From: Actinobacteria bacterium UBA5176
GTDB taxonomy: Bacteria > Actinomycetota > UBA4738
DNA: 26,717 bases
Assembly (NCBI GenBank): GCA_002413305.1
Contig: DHWS01000095.1
Span: forward strand, 1-26,717
Direction of reading: 5' to 3'
Shown: positions 1 to 8,510 of the stretch, one piece after another
How the letters are laid out: every line of letters begins with the position of its first letter
Numbering within the stretch: position 1 is the stretch's first letter
Position numbers and translations under genes: made by a program
Notes under the pieces: generated by a model
What the model saw: only the letters and a program-made list of their open reading frames with translations
The model's database searches: none
What the model was told of the DNA's origin: nothing

Positions 1-1119
1 CTGGAGGTCGACCTCGACCTCTCCGAGGTCCTGTTCATCGCCACCGGCAACGTCGCCGAGACGATCCCCGGGGCGTTGCTCGACCGGATGGAGGTCATCC
101 GGCTCGACGGCTACACCGAGGACGAGAAGGTCTCCATCGCCAGGCACCACCTGGTGCGGCGGCAGCTCGAACGCAACGGCTTGCAGCCTGAGGAGGTCGA
201 ACTGACCGACGGAGCCCTGAAGGTCATCGTGGGCGACTACACCCGCGAGGCAGGGGTCCGGAACCTCGAGCGCGAGATCGGCAAGCTGCTCCGGAAGGTG
301 GCCACGAAGGTGGCCGCCGGGACGGCTGTCGGCTCGGCGGGCGAGGTTGGCGAGGAGGGGGAACCGCTCCCCGAAGAGGCCGCTCAAAATGAGCCATCAT
401 CTGAGCTGGGTGCTCTGGGCAACGCCGCCGACACTCCGGGCGAGGCCGCTCCCGTCGCGAAGATCCTGATCGACGCCCCAGACGTCCGTGGATACCTCGG
501 CCGGCAGAAGTTCTTCTTCGAGGCGGCCGAACGCACCTCGGTGCCCGGGGTGGCGACCGGACTGGCCGTCACCGGCACCGGTGGGGATGTCCTGTTCATC
601 GAGGCCACGCGCACGGACACCGAGGATCACCCGGGCAACGGGCTGACCCTGACCGGCCAACTCGGCGACGTGATGAAGGAGTCCGTCCAGATCGCGCTGT
701 CCTTCGTGCGGAGCCACGCGGAACAACTGGGCATCCCGACGCAGAGCCTGAAGGGCGCCTTCCACGTGCACGTGCCCGCGGGCGCGGTACCGAAGGACGG
801 CCCCAGTGCGGGCATCACGATGACCACCGCGCTCGCCTCCCTGCTCACCGGGCGACCGGTGAGGAGCACGGTGGGCATGACCGGCGAGGTCACCCTGCAA
901 GGGCGGGTGCTGCCGATCGGTGGGCTGAAGCAGAAGGTGCTGGCCGCCCACCGCGCGGGCCTCAAGGAGGTCATTTTGCCGAAGCGGAACGAAGGCGACC
1001 TTGAGGACGTCCCCGAGCAGGTGCGCGAAGAGATGCAGTTCCACCCGGTCGAAACGATCGACGAGGTGCTGAAGCTCGCGCTCGAACCGGCCAAGGAGCC
1101 GGCCGAACAGGTCGCGTAA
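1..1119 (+). CDS. lon: ATP-dependent protease Lon, C-terminal part (5' end outside window)
   Basis: Lon degrades damaged and regulatory proteins in the cytoplasm using ATP. The frame is open from base 1, so the gene begins upstream and the Walker motifs are missing here. What remains is the end of the AAA+ module (LFIATGN, then ALLDRMEVI, the sensor and arginine-finger region), the alpha-helical lid ([18 protein letters not shown]) and the whole protease domain. The catalytic serine is in GPSAGITM (AGT codon at 805-807). The catalytic lysine is the second Lys of [10 protein letters not shown] (codon 934-936). Between the lid and the protease domain lies an unusually long acidic, Ala/Gly/Pro-rich linker (about 312-456) that typical Lon proteins lack. 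The stop is TAA, followed by a clear hairpin. Identity is secure; only the N-terminal half is unseen. Confidence 0.97.
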   Translation: MEVDLDLSEVLFIATGNVAETIPGALLDRMEVIRLDGYTEDEKVSIARHHLVRRQLERNGLQPEEVELTDGALKVIVGDYTREAGVRNLEREIGKLLRKVATKVAAGTAVGSAGEVGEEGEPLPEEAAQNEPSSELGALGNAADTPGEAAPVAKILIDAPDVRGYLGRQKFFFEAAERTSVPGVATGLAVTGTGGDVLFIEATRTDTEDHPGNGLTLTGQLGDVMKESVQIALSFVRSHAEQLGIPTQSLKGAFHVHVPAGAVPKDGPSAGITMTTALASLLTGRPVRSTVGMTGEVTLQGRVLPIGGLKQKVLAAHRAGLKEVILPKRNEGDLEDVPEQVREEMQFHPVETIDEVLKLALEPAKEPAEQVA

Positions 1120-1154
1120 GGGTCTCCCGCAACCGAACCCCCCGCGGCACGAAC

Positions 1155-1182
1155 GGAGCCCCGCCCGACAAGGCGGGGCTCC
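1155..1182 (+). terminator. Hairpin terminator after lon
   Basis: A perfect 11-bp inverted repeat (GGAGCCCCGCC and GGCGGGGCTCC) with a six-base loop lies 35 bases after the lon stop codon. Only two T residues follow, so it is a GC-rich terminator with a weak T-tract, common in actinobacteria. It separates lon from the histidine kinase pair. Confidence 0.8.
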
Positions 1183-1306
1183 TTCGCACCCACGGCACCA
1201 TCCCCCGCACGAACCATGGGGAGGCTCGCACCCCCCGATCACGGGGGACAACCCTCTGGTCAGGACCGGGGTCGGACTGGCACGATGGCGCGGTGATGGA
1301 TCCGAG

Positions 1307-3514
1307 ATGAACCGTCCGCCGGCCGAGATGGGGGATGCCACGGCAGCCGCGCCTGCGGGCCAGCGAGGCACGCCGCTCTCGGATGGTGCCGTGCGCGTGC
1401 TCCGGTCCGGGACCGTCGCGCTCATCCTGGTGCTGTACGTGGGCGGGCTCACGCTCCAGTTCCTGTCCCGTGGAGCCCAGCAGGGCAGCAGCTGGGGATC
1501 CGGCGGCATCGCGGCGGGGCTCGCGTTCGCCGCGATGACCATCCTGTTCCCGGTCGCGGGCGCCTTCATCACCCGGTCGCAGCCACGCAACGCCATCGGC
1601 TGGGTCCTCCTCGGCATCGGTCTGGCCTGGGGCCTGGACCACCTCTTCACCGGCTTCGCGACGTACGCCTGGCTGACCCATCACCGCCTGGTCACGGCGG
1701 CGCACGTGACCGTCCAGCTCGACCAGTGGACGTGGATCCCGGCGATCGGCCTCACCGGAACCTTCCTGCTGCTCCTGTTCCCGGACGGCAGGATCGCCTC
1801 TCCACGGTGGCGGCCTGTGGCGTGGGTCACCGGTGCGGCGATCGCCCTCGGTATGCTCTGCACAACGTTCCTGCCCGGCACCGCCACCGGGACCGGATAT
1901 CCGCGGTTCCGTAACCCCATGGGCCTGTCGCCCCTGCGTCCGGTGGGTGGCGTGCTCATCGCGGCTATCGGCGTGATCCCGTTCGCCATGGCCGCCTCAG
2001 CAGCCTCGTTGGTGCTCCGGTTCCGCCGCTCGGAAGGCACGGAGCGCCTCCAGATCAAGTGGCTGGCCACGGCCGGGTGCGTCGTGGCGCTGCTGTTCCT
2101 GGTTGCCATGGCTCCGTTCCTGCCGCTGACCGGGCTCCGCCAGTCGGTGAGCCTGCTGTCGTTCGGTCTGATCCCGGCAGCGGTCGGCGTCGCGGTCCTC
2201 AAGCATCGCCTGTACGACATCGACGTCGTCATCAACCGGGCCCTCCTGTATGGCGCGCTGGCCGCCTTCGTGACCACGGTCTACGTGGCGATCGTGGTGG
2301 GCGTGGGCGCTGCCGTCGGGCAGGGCGCCAACCCGAACCTGGGCCTGTCCATCCTGGCCACCGCGGTGGTGGCGCTGTCGTTCGGGCCGGTGAAGGAGCG
2401 GATCCAGCGTACGGCGAACCGGCTGGTGTACGGGGACCGGGCCTCGCCCTACGAGATCCTCTCAACGTTCTCCTCGCGGATGGCCGGACGATACGTCGCC
2501 TTGGACCTCCTGCCGAAGATGGCCGAAGCCCTGGCGAAGGGCACCGGGGCCGAACGGACCGAGGTCTGGCTCCGCACCGGCTCCGGACGCCGCCTCGAAG
2601 GAGCCTGGCCCGACCCGACCGGCGCGGGAGTGGAGGTCGCGGTGTCCGACCCACAGCAGGAGGACGAGCGCTCGCGGGTCGTCCCGGTCTCCCATCAGGG
2701 CGAGCTCCTGGGATGGGTCGTGGTCCGCAAGCGCCCCGGGGACTCGCTCACCCCCGTCGACTCCAGGCTCCTGGCGGACGTGGCCGGGCAGGCCGGCATG
2801 GTGCTCCGCAACGTCGGCCTGATCGAGGACCTTCGGGCCAGCCGCCAGCGCCTGGTCGCCACCCAGGACGAGGAGCGCCGGAAGCTCGAACGCAACATCC
2901 ACGATGGCGCGCAGCAGCGCCTGGTGGCGCTGGCGATCCGGTTCAATCTGGCGCGGAGGCTGGTCGAACGCGACGGCGCCGAGGAGGTCGGGCGGGACAT
3001 CGCGGCCCTCTCGGAGCGGACCCAGGCCGCCCTGGGGAACCTCCGCGACCTGGCGCGAGGCATCTACCCGCCGCTCCTGGCGGACCAGGGCTTGGTGGCC
3101 GCCCTGGAGGGGCAGGCGAGGAAGGCCCCGGTCCCGGTGACGGTCCTGGCGACCGGTGTCGGCCGGTACCCGCAGGCCGTCGAGGCGGCGGTGTACTTCT
3201 GCTGCCTGGAGGCCCTCCAGAACGTGGCCAAGTACGCCCAGGCTCACGCGGTGGCGATCCGCCTGGACGGGGGAGGCCGAGAGCTGGTGTTCGAGGTGGC
3301 CGACGACGGGGCGGGCTACGACGCGGCCACCACGCCGCTCGGGTCCGGCCTGGCGAACATGTCCGACCGGCTGGCGGCCATCGACGGGTCGCTGGAGGTG
3401 CGGTCCCGGCCGGGAGCGGGCACCACGGTCTCAGGCCGGATCCCGCTCGGGCCCCCGATGAACGAGGAAGCCGCGCCGAGGGCAGAAGCGGCGATGGTGG
3501 GGGCGGAGCGATGA
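1307..3514 (+). CDS. Membrane sensor histidine kinase (NarL/DesK-type, GAF domain), first of pair
   Basis: A 735-residue membrane histidine kinase that should autophosphorylate on a histidine and pass phosphate to a NarL-family regulator. The first ~350 residues hold many hydrophobic segments (for example around 30-50, 65-88, 145-160, 215-240, 315-340). They include the FPDGR and LYDIDVVINR signatures seen in actinobacterial and Chloroflexi membrane sensors. A GAF-like domain covers about 380-514. The HisKA_3 dimerisation domain has the H-box RNIHDGAQQR with the phospho-acceptor at His532. The ATPase domain shows an N-box (CLEALQNVAKYAQA) and a G1 box (VADDGAGYD). The ATG at 1307 is the first start in frame; ATG 1328 is an alternative. 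The stop overlaps the next kinase's ATG (ATGA), implying translational coupling. The ligand is unknown. Confidence 0.9.
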   Translation: MNRPPAEMGDATAAAPAGQRGTPLSDGAVRVLRSGTVALILVLYVGGLTLQFLSRGAQQGSSWGSGGIAAGLAFAAMTILFPVAGAFITRSQPRNAIGWVLLGIGLAWGLDHLFTGFATYAWLTHHRLVTAAHVTVQLDQWTWIPAIGLTGTFLLLLFPDGRIASPRWRPVAWVTGAAIALGMLCTTFLPGTATGTGYPRFRNPMGLSPLRPVGGVLIAAIGVIPFAMAASAASLVLRFRRSEGTERLQIKWLATAGCVVALLFLVAMAPFLPLTGLRQSVSLLSFGLIPAAVGVAVLKHRLYDIDVVINRALLYGALAAFVTTVYVAIVVGVGAAVGQGANPNLGLSILATAVVALSFGPVKERIQRTANRLVYGDRASPYEILSTFSSRMAGRYVALDLLPKMAEALAKGTGAERTEVWLRTGSGRRLEGAWPDPTGAGVEVAVSDPQQEDERSRVVPVSHQGELLGWVVVRKRPGDSLTPVDSRLLADVAGQAGMVLRNVGLIEDLRASRQRLVATQDEERRKLERNIHDGAQQRLVALAIRFNLARRLVERDGAEEVGRDIAALSERTQAALGNLRDLARGIYPPLLADQGLVAALEGQARKAPVPVTVLATGVGRYPQAVEAAVYFCCLEALQNVAKYAQAHAVAIRLDGGGRELVFEVADDGAGYDAATTPLGSGLANMSDRLAAIDGSLEVRSRPGAGTTVSGRIPLGPPMNEEAAPRAEAAMVGAER

Positions 3515-5595
3515 GCTCCACGGAGCCCTCCTCCACGCCCGAGGAGCTTCGAACCTGGCGGCGGAGGGCGTGGGCGCTCTTCGTCTTCATCACGCTCTCG
3601 TTCGCTGTTGGGCTCGGCATCGCCGTGTCCACCCACAGCGTCGATGCGTTCGATGTGTTCACGTTCGTCTTCCCGTTGGTCGGCATCGTGATCCTCGCCC
3701 AGCAGCCCCGGAACCGGATCGGGTGGATCCTGCTGGGCGCGATCGGCGGCGTCCTGGCCCTCAGTGGCGTCCTCGGTTCCATCGAGTCGTACGGCCACCT
3801 CCATCCGAGCGCGCTCCCCGAGGCGCACCTGGCGGCCGGACTGGAAGCGCCACTGTGGGCTCCGGTGATCGGGATTATGGGGATCTATCTGCTGCTGCTG
3901 TTCCCCGACGGGCGGGCGCTCTCTCCCCGCTGGAAGACGGTGGGCTGGCTGGGAGGCGTGGGTATCGGGGCCACCTGGATCCTGCTGACGGTGCTCCCCG
4001 GCAAGCTGGACACCACCAGCTTCCCGAACATCCAGAACCCGCTGGGGATCGAGGCCCTGCGTCCCTTCACCCCCGTGGTGTTCGTGTTCATCTTCCTGAT
4101 TCCGATCTCGATCGCCCTGTCGGCCGCCAGCCTCATCGTGCGCTTCCGTCGCTCGCGCGGGGTCGATCGCCTGCAGATGAAGTGGCTGGCCTCGGCCGCC
4201 GCGGTCGTAGGGTTCGCGTACGTGATGGCTTTCGTGGTGCAGCCCTGGACGGGCGCCACGTGGTCCAATGCGGTGCAGAGCTCGAGTGTCCTGACCTTCC
4301 TGCTGATCCCGGTGGCCATCGGGTTCGCCATCCTCAAGTACCGCCTGTACGACATCGACGTCGTCATCAACCGCTCGCTGGTTTACGGCGCATTGGCGGC
4401 GTTCATCACCGCGGTCTATGTGGCCATCGTTGTAGGGATCGGGTCGGCCATCGGGCATGGTGCGAGCTCGCCGAACCTCGGCCTGTCGATCCTGGCCACC
4501 GCGGTGGTCGCGCTCTCGTTCGGCTGGGTTCGGGAACGGGTCCAGCGAGTGGCGAACCGCCTGGTGTACGGCAAGCGCGCCACGCCCTACGAGGTGTTGT
4601 CGGAGTTCTCGGCCCGAACGGCGGGGGCGTTCGTCACCGAGGACCTCCTGCCCCGGGTGGCCCGGCTGCTGGGCGACGCCACCGGCGCCGAGCGGTCGGA
4701 GGTGTGGCTTCGACTCGATTCGAGGTTCGTCCGGGAGGCGATCTGGCCTTCGGCGTACGGAGGGACAGAGCTCCTCGCCGTCGGCATGGCAGAGCCCGGC
4801 GTCCTGCCGGAGCTGCCGGACGTGGACCACGCCTTCCCCGTATCCCACCAGGGCGAGCTGCTCGGAGCCCTTGCGCTCCGCAAGGCGCGGGGCGACGCGC
4901 TCACGCCCACCGACCAGAAGGTGGTCGAGGACCTCGCCGGGCAGGCCGGGCTCGTCCTTCGCAACGTCCGGCTGGTCGAGGAGCTGAAGGCGTCGCGGCA
5001 GCGGATCGTCGCGGCCCAGGACCTGGAGCGGCGACGGCTGGAACGCGACATCCACGACGGGGCGCAACGGGACCTGGTGGAGCTGTCCGTGGCCGCGAAG
5101 ACGACGCTGACGAAGTTGGACGGCCGGCATCCGGCGGCGTCGGGGACGCTGCGAGAGGCGACCGAGGAGCTCCAGGCCACGCTGGTGGAGCTTCGGGAGT
5201 TGGCCCGGGGGATCCATCCGGCGATCCTCACCGAACAGGGCATCCCGGCGGCGCTGCGATCCCTGGCCGAACGCTCGCTGGTGCCGGTCAGGGTGGAGGC
5301 GAACGTCGAGGGGCGGTTCGACCCCACGATCGAGGTCACCGCGTACTACGTGAGCGAGGCGCTACAGAACGTGCAGAAGTACGCGCGGGCCAGTGCCGCG
5401 ACCGTCCGGGCGGAGCAGGAGGGCGGACGGCTGCGGATCGACGTGGCCGACGACGGGGTCGGCGGGGCGGAAGTCACCGGCGGATCCGGCCTCCGCGGCC
5501 TGATCGACCGGGTCAGCGCGGTGGGGGGCGAACTCCGGATCCACAGCCCGGTCGGCGGGGGGACCCGCCTCACCGTCGAGCTTCCCGCCGGATGA
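3511..5595 (+). CDS. Membrane sensor histidine kinase, second of pair (paralogue)
   Basis: A 694-residue paralogue of the preceding kinase with the same architecture: an N-terminal multi-helix membrane region of about 330 residues (again with FPDGR and LYDIDVVINR), a GAF-like domain near 358-493, a HisKA_3 domain with H-box RDIHDGAQRD (phospho-acceptor His515), and a HATPase domain with N-box SEALQNVQKYARAS and G1 box VADDGVGG. The open frame extends far upstream inside the first kinase gene, but the true start is the ATG at 3511. It forms a four-base ATGA overlap with the first gene's stop, and the encoded protein begins MSSTEPSS just before the first helix. The pair probably arose by tandem duplication. 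No response regulator lies next to it, so its partner must be elsewhere. It converges on the next gene with 17 bases between. Confidence 0.88.
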   Translation: MSSTEPSSTPEELRTWRRRAWALFVFITLSFAVGLGIAVSTHSVDAFDVFTFVFPLVGIVILAQQPRNRIGWILLGAIGGVLALSGVLGSIESYGHLHPSALPEAHLAAGLEAPLWAPVIGIMGIYLLLLFPDGRALSPRWKTVGWLGGVGIGATWILLTVLPGKLDTTSFPNIQNPLGIEALRPFTPVVFVFIFLIPISIALSAASLIVRFRRSRGVDRLQMKWLASAAAVVGFAYVMAFVVQPWTGATWSNAVQSSSVLTFLLIPVAIGFAILKYRLYDIDVVINRSLVYGALAAFITAVYVAIVVGIGSAIGHGASSPNLGLSILATAVVALSFGWVRERVQRVANRLVYGKRATPYEVLSEFSARTAGAFVTEDLLPRVARLLGDATGAERSEVWLRLDSRFVREAIWPSAYGGTELLAVGMAEPGVLPELPDVDHAFPVSHQGELLGALALRKARGDALTPTDQKVVEDLAGQAGLVLRNVRLVEELKASRQRIVAAQDLERRRLERDIHDGAQRDLVELSVAAKTTLTKLDGRHPAASGTLREATEELQATLVELRELARGIHPAILTEQGIPAALRSLAERSLVPVRVEANVEGRFDPTIEVTAYYVSEALQNVQKYARASAATVRAEQEGGRLRIDVADDGVGGAEVTGGSGLRGLIDRVSAVGGELRIHSPVGGGTRLTVELPAG

Positions 5596-5612
5596 CCGGC
5601 TCGGAACCCCGG

Positions 5613-5894
5613 TCAGACCTCCTCCAGCAGGAACGAGCGGATGGGCTTGGCGTCCCACGCGTCGAAGTCGTCGCCTTCCGTCGCCGCCCCCAGCGCCGGA
5701 CGGGCGGCGCCCAGCGCCTCCGCCGATTCCCACACGGCCAGGCCGACGAGGGTGTCCGATCTGGTATCGGCCAGCGTGTGCACCTCTACCAGACCGGGTT
5801 GGGTGCGGGCGGCCTCGCCGAACCGGTGCATGGAGTCCACGACGGCTTGGCGGAACTCCGGATTCGGGCTGTGGATCGAAAGGTGATACAGCAC
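5613..5894 (-). CDS. ABM-fold (antibiotic biosynthesis monooxygenase-like) small protein
   Basis: A 93-residue protein resembling the dimeric alpha/beta ABM superfamily: a beta strand at the start (LYHLSIHSP), a long helix (FRQAVVDSMHRFGEAARTQ), a GLVEVHTL strand, then LVGLAVWESAEAL. The frame opens upstream to an ATG at 5948. The GTG at 5894 is preferred because a strong purine-rich ribosome site (GAGAGGGGGAG) sits just before it and family similarity begins there. Members include heme-degrading and quinol-forming monooxygenases as well as many proteins of unknown role, so the substrate cannot be named. The gene stands alone, convergent with the kinase pair. Confidence 0.65.
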   Translation of the reverse strand: MLYHLSIHSPNPEFRQAVVDSMHRFGEAARTQPGLVEVHTLADTRSDTLVGLAVWESAEALGAARPALGAATEGDDFDAWDAKPIRSFLLEEV

Positions 5895-6055
5895 CGCTCC
5901 CCCTCTCCCGAGACTCCCTCGAGCAGGCGACTGGAAGCCAGTATCCACGTCCGGCCTCGCCCCACCTGGCTAGCTCAGGTTCGAGCTCCGGCCTGCCGTT
6001 GATAGATGGGACCGGGTTCGACGTGTCGGTCCGGTCGCGACGACGGGAGCGAGAC

Positions 6056-6274
6056 ATGACCGACGTGTGCGCGATCAGGGGCTGCGGGAGACCGGCCACG
6101 GCGTCGTTCCGCGTGGCCGAACGCATCCCGGCCTCCTCGCGGTGGCCCGAGTTCCCCGAGGGTCTCGATCACGTCTACCTGGGGGGCGAGGCGCTCGGCC
6201 TGTGCGAACCGCACGAGTGGCTGGCCACGATCGGCGGATCGGACCTGGGCGTGCTCCTCGCCCGCTCGGCCTGA
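6056..6274 (+). CDS. Small cysteine-containing protein of unknown function
   Basis: A 72-residue protein that I do not recognise. It starts MTDVCAIRGCGRPAT and later has LGLCEPHEW, so it carries C-x4-C and C-x2-H pairs that could bind one zinc ion, as in small actinobacterial zinc-ribbon-like proteins. The ATG at 6056 is chosen because GGGAGCGAGAC lies just upstream; a TTG at 5999 would add 19 basic residues with no family look. The upstream spacer 5895-6055 is divergent with the ABM-like gene and shows no further gene or convincing promoter. It converges on the lipoprotein gene downstream. Confidence 0.55.
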   Translation: MTDVCAIRGCGRPATASFRVAERIPASSRWPEFPEGLDHVYLGGEALGLCEPHEWLATIGGSDLGVLLARSA

Positions 6275-6303
6275 ACCGCAACCGACGACGACGCCGCGCG
6301 CCG

Positions 6304-6819
6304 TTACGGGTGGTAGTAGCCGCCGCCCCCCGCGCTGGACGGCGATGACGAAGCCACCGTGCCCGACGCCGTTTCGGCGAACCAGATCCCGCCGAGGCCC
6401 TGACCGTTCGCCTGACCCGCAGCCGTGTCGCCCGAGTAGGTGTACAGCGGCTGGTTGTTGTAGGTCAGCTGGGTCTGGCCATCCGGCCGCTTGATCGTGC
6501 CCCATGTGCCGCTCGCCCCGGACACCTGCGGGGTGGTTCCCGCGGCGGCCAGGAGCGGTGGCCACGTACTCGCGCACGTGCCGGTGCAAGCGATGTTGCT
6601 CCCCGACTCTTCCGTGTTGTGGTACAGCGTGAAGCCCTTCGCCGTGGCCAGGACCGTGCCCACGCTGCCGATCGCCTTCGTCTGGAGCTGCACCCCGGAA
6701 CCGCTCCCACCACCGCCCGATCCCGTGTTCGTCGCCTTGCTGCACGCGGAGAGCAGCAGGCCCGCCACCCCCACCACGACCACGGCCAACTGCGTCCGCC
6801 CCATCCGCTTCCCGTTCAT
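6304..6819 (-). CDS. Secreted lipoprotein with Y-x4-D-type repeats (COG4315 / Lipoprotein_15 family)
   Basis: A 171-residue lipoprotein. The signal peptide (MNGKRMGRTQ, then a hydrophobic stretch) ends in the lipobox LLLSAC, so the mature protein should be lipid-anchored at the cysteine outside the membrane. A Gly/Ser linker follows, then two repeats of the family: one with GFTLYHNTEE plus CTGTCASTWPPL, and one with QPLYTYSGD and a Gly-rich GQGLGGIWF. The two cysteines in the first repeat could form a disulfide. The family is common in actinobacteria and often found near electron-transfer proteins, but its role is not established. The start is clear: AAGGAGG is correctly spaced before the ATG. 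The C-terminal tail is Gly/Ser/Tyr-rich. Confidence 0.85.
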   Translation of the reverse strand: MNGKRMGRTQLAVVVVGVAGLLLSACSKATNTGSGGGGSGSGVQLQTKAIGSVGTVLATAKGFTLYHNTEESGSNIACTGTCASTWPPLLAAAGTTPQVSGASGTWGTIKRPDGQTQLTYNNQPLYTYSGDTAAGQANGQGLGGIWFAETASGTVASSSPSSAGGGGYYHP

Positions 6820-6924
6820 ACTCGCCTCCTTGAGATGCCCGCCAGGATCTTCGCACTATGGTCTACGGACGAGGGACGCGTTCCGTTCTGCCGAAGTGGG
6901 CCCGACCTGAAAGGCGGACGAGGG

Positions 6925-7299
6925 ATGGACGGATCGGACGTGCGGGCGTGGGTGCAGGGCTACGTAACCGCGTGGGCGACGAACGAGCCGAACGACATCC
7001 GCGCCCTCTTCGCCCCGGACGCACGCTACTTCACCGCCCCGGACCGCGACCCCTGGGTCGGGCAGGACGCGATCGTCGAAGGATGGCGCGCGATCGGCGA
7101 CCGGCCGGGCGACTGGGTGTTCGGCTTCGACGTGCTGGCAGTGTCGGGAAGCCTGACCTTCGTCCGCGGCCACACCACGTACCGCGATCCGCCGGCCGTG
7201 TACAGCAATCTGTGGGTGATCCGGTTCGGCGCGGATGGGCGATGCGTCGAGTTCACCGAGTGGTGGATGGAGGCCGGGCGGGACGATCCGGCGGGTTGA
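6925..7299 (+). CDS. SnoaL/NTF2-like protein
   Basis: A 124-residue protein with the cone-shaped NTF2-like fold signature: an initial helix (DVRAWVQGYVTAWATNEP), the DIRALFAPDARYFTAP segment typical of SnoaL-like proteins, GQDAIVEGWRA, and three final strands ending in EFTEWWMEAGR. These domains act as small isomerases, dehydratases or ligand-binding proteins; the substrate cannot be told. The frame is open far upstream, but the ATG at 6925 lies just after AGGCGGACGAGGG and matches the usual start of the family. It is divergent from the lipoprotein gene (105-base spacer) and its stop is four bases from the convergent pilT-like gene. Confidence 0.75.
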   Translation: MDGSDVRAWVQGYVTAWATNEPNDIRALFAPDARYFTAPDRDPWVGQDAIVEGWRAIGDRPGDWVFGFDVLAVSGSLTFVRGHTTYRDPPAVYSNLWVIRFGADGRCVEFTEWWMEAGRDDPAG

Positions 7300-7303
7300 C
7301 CGA

Positions 7304-8404
7304 TCAGGGCTGCGGCGAGGTGGCGAACGCCGCCCCGCGGGACTGCGAGCCCTCCACGGACAGCAGGAAGTCGTGCCGGTTGCTGGCCGCGAACTCGGCC
7401 TCCTCCACGGCCACCGCGCCGCTCTTCACCAGTTCGACCAGCGACTGGTCGAACGTCTGCATCCCGTAGGAGCCTCCTTCGCGGATGATGTCGGCGAGCG
7501 CGTCGGTCTTCGCCGGCTCCTGGATCAGCTCGGCGGCCCGGCCGTTCACGATCAGGACCTCCACGGCCGGGATGCGCCCGACGCCGCCGGCCCGTGGCAC
7601 CAGCCGCTGGCTGATGACGGCCTTCAACGTCCCGGCCAGGGATCGACGGGCCTGCCGCTGCCGGTCCGCGGGGAAGAGGTCGACCATACGGTTCACGGTC
7701 TCGATCGCGTTGAGGGTGTGCATCGTGGAGATGACCAGGTGGCCGGTGTCGGCGGCCCACATGGCCGCGTCGGCGGTGGCTTCGTCCCGGATCTCGCCGA
7801 TGAAGATCACGTCGGGGTCCTGCCGGACCGCGTACCGGATGCCGGCCGCGTACGACACGATGTCGGCACCGATCTCCCGCTGGTCGATCAGGGACCGGCC
7901 GTCCTCGTGGAAGACCTCGATGGGATCCTCGAGCGTGATGACGTGCCACGGCCGGATCGTGTTGATGTGACCGATCATCGAGGCGATGGTGGTCGTCTTC
8001 CCCGAACCCGACGTCCCGGTGATCAGGATCAGGCCTCTCGGTTCCTCGGCGACCCTGCGGACGACCGGGGGGAGCCCGAGCTGGGTGAAGTTCGGGATCT
8101 CGGTGACGATGCGCCGGATGACCAGCCCGCTCACGCCGCGCTGTTGGTAGGCGCTCACGCGGTACCGGCCCAGGCGCCCCAGCCAGATGGCGGTCTCCGC
8201 GTCGCCCTGGCGGGCCAGGTCCTCGAACTTCGCCGGGGGCAGGACCTCGCGGGCGAGCGTCTGCGTGTCGGTCTGGGTCAGGACGGGCAGGTCCAGGTGT
8301 TCGATCTCGCCGTTGACGCGAAGACTGGGTGGGACGCCGACCTTGAGGTACAGGTCGCTCCCCCCAGAGTCCACGAGCCGGCCGATGAGGTCGTCGATCT
8401 TCAT
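7304..8404 (-). CDS. pilT: PilT-type twitching motility/retraction ATPase
   Basis: A 366-residue cytoplasmic hexameric ATPase of the type IV pilus retraction (PilT/PilU) group. The N-terminal PAS-like domain has GGSDLYLKVGVPPSLRVNG. The RecA-like domain carries Walker A GTSGSGKT (near 128), the Asp box (VITLEDPIEV), Walker B DVIFIGEIRD (near 196) and the His box GHLVISTMHT. Length is the usual 340-380. The frame is open to 8785, but the start at 8404 is supported by GGAGGG seven bases upstream and by matching the family start MKIDDLIG. No pilin, PilB, PilC or PilM gene is nearby, so it is an orphan copy here. Its short 5' spacer is shared with the divergent HAD gene. Confidence 0.92.
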   Translation of the reverse strand: MKIDDLIGRLVDSGGSDLYLKVGVPPSLRVNGEIEHLDLPVLTQTDTQTLAREVLPPAKFEDLARQGDAETAIWLGRLGRYRVSAYQQRGVSGLVIRRIVTEIPNFTQLGLPPVVRRVAEEPRGLILITGTSGSGKTTTIASMIGHINTIRPWHVITLEDPIEVFHEDGRSLIDQREIGADIVSYAAGIRYAVRQDPDVIFIGEIRDEATADAAMWAADTGHLVISTMHTLNAIETVNRMVDLFPADRQRQARRSLAGTLKAVISQRLVPRAGGVGRIPAVEVLIVNGRAAELIQEPAKTDALADIIREGGSYGMQTFDQSLVELVKSGAVAVEEAEFAASNRHDFLLSVEGSQSRGAAFATSPQP

Positions 8405-8510
8405 GAGTCCCTCCATGTGCATCGGACCGTGAGGGGTCCGACTTGACGCCGGATCGGCCTCCTCGGTCCCGCCGGTTGGCGACCGAGCGGCCGTCTGGGA
8501 GCCTCGGGCC

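Noticed and set aside
2059..3510. Upstream extension of the second kinase frame
   Set aside because: It lies fully inside the first kinase gene in another frame and translates to low-complexity Arg/Gly/Pro sequence; the ATGA overlap at 3511 gives the proper start.
5895..6055. Possible tRNA or small gene in the 161-base spacer
   Set aside because: A GGTTCGAG string is present, but the stems do not pair and no ORF with family resemblance fits.
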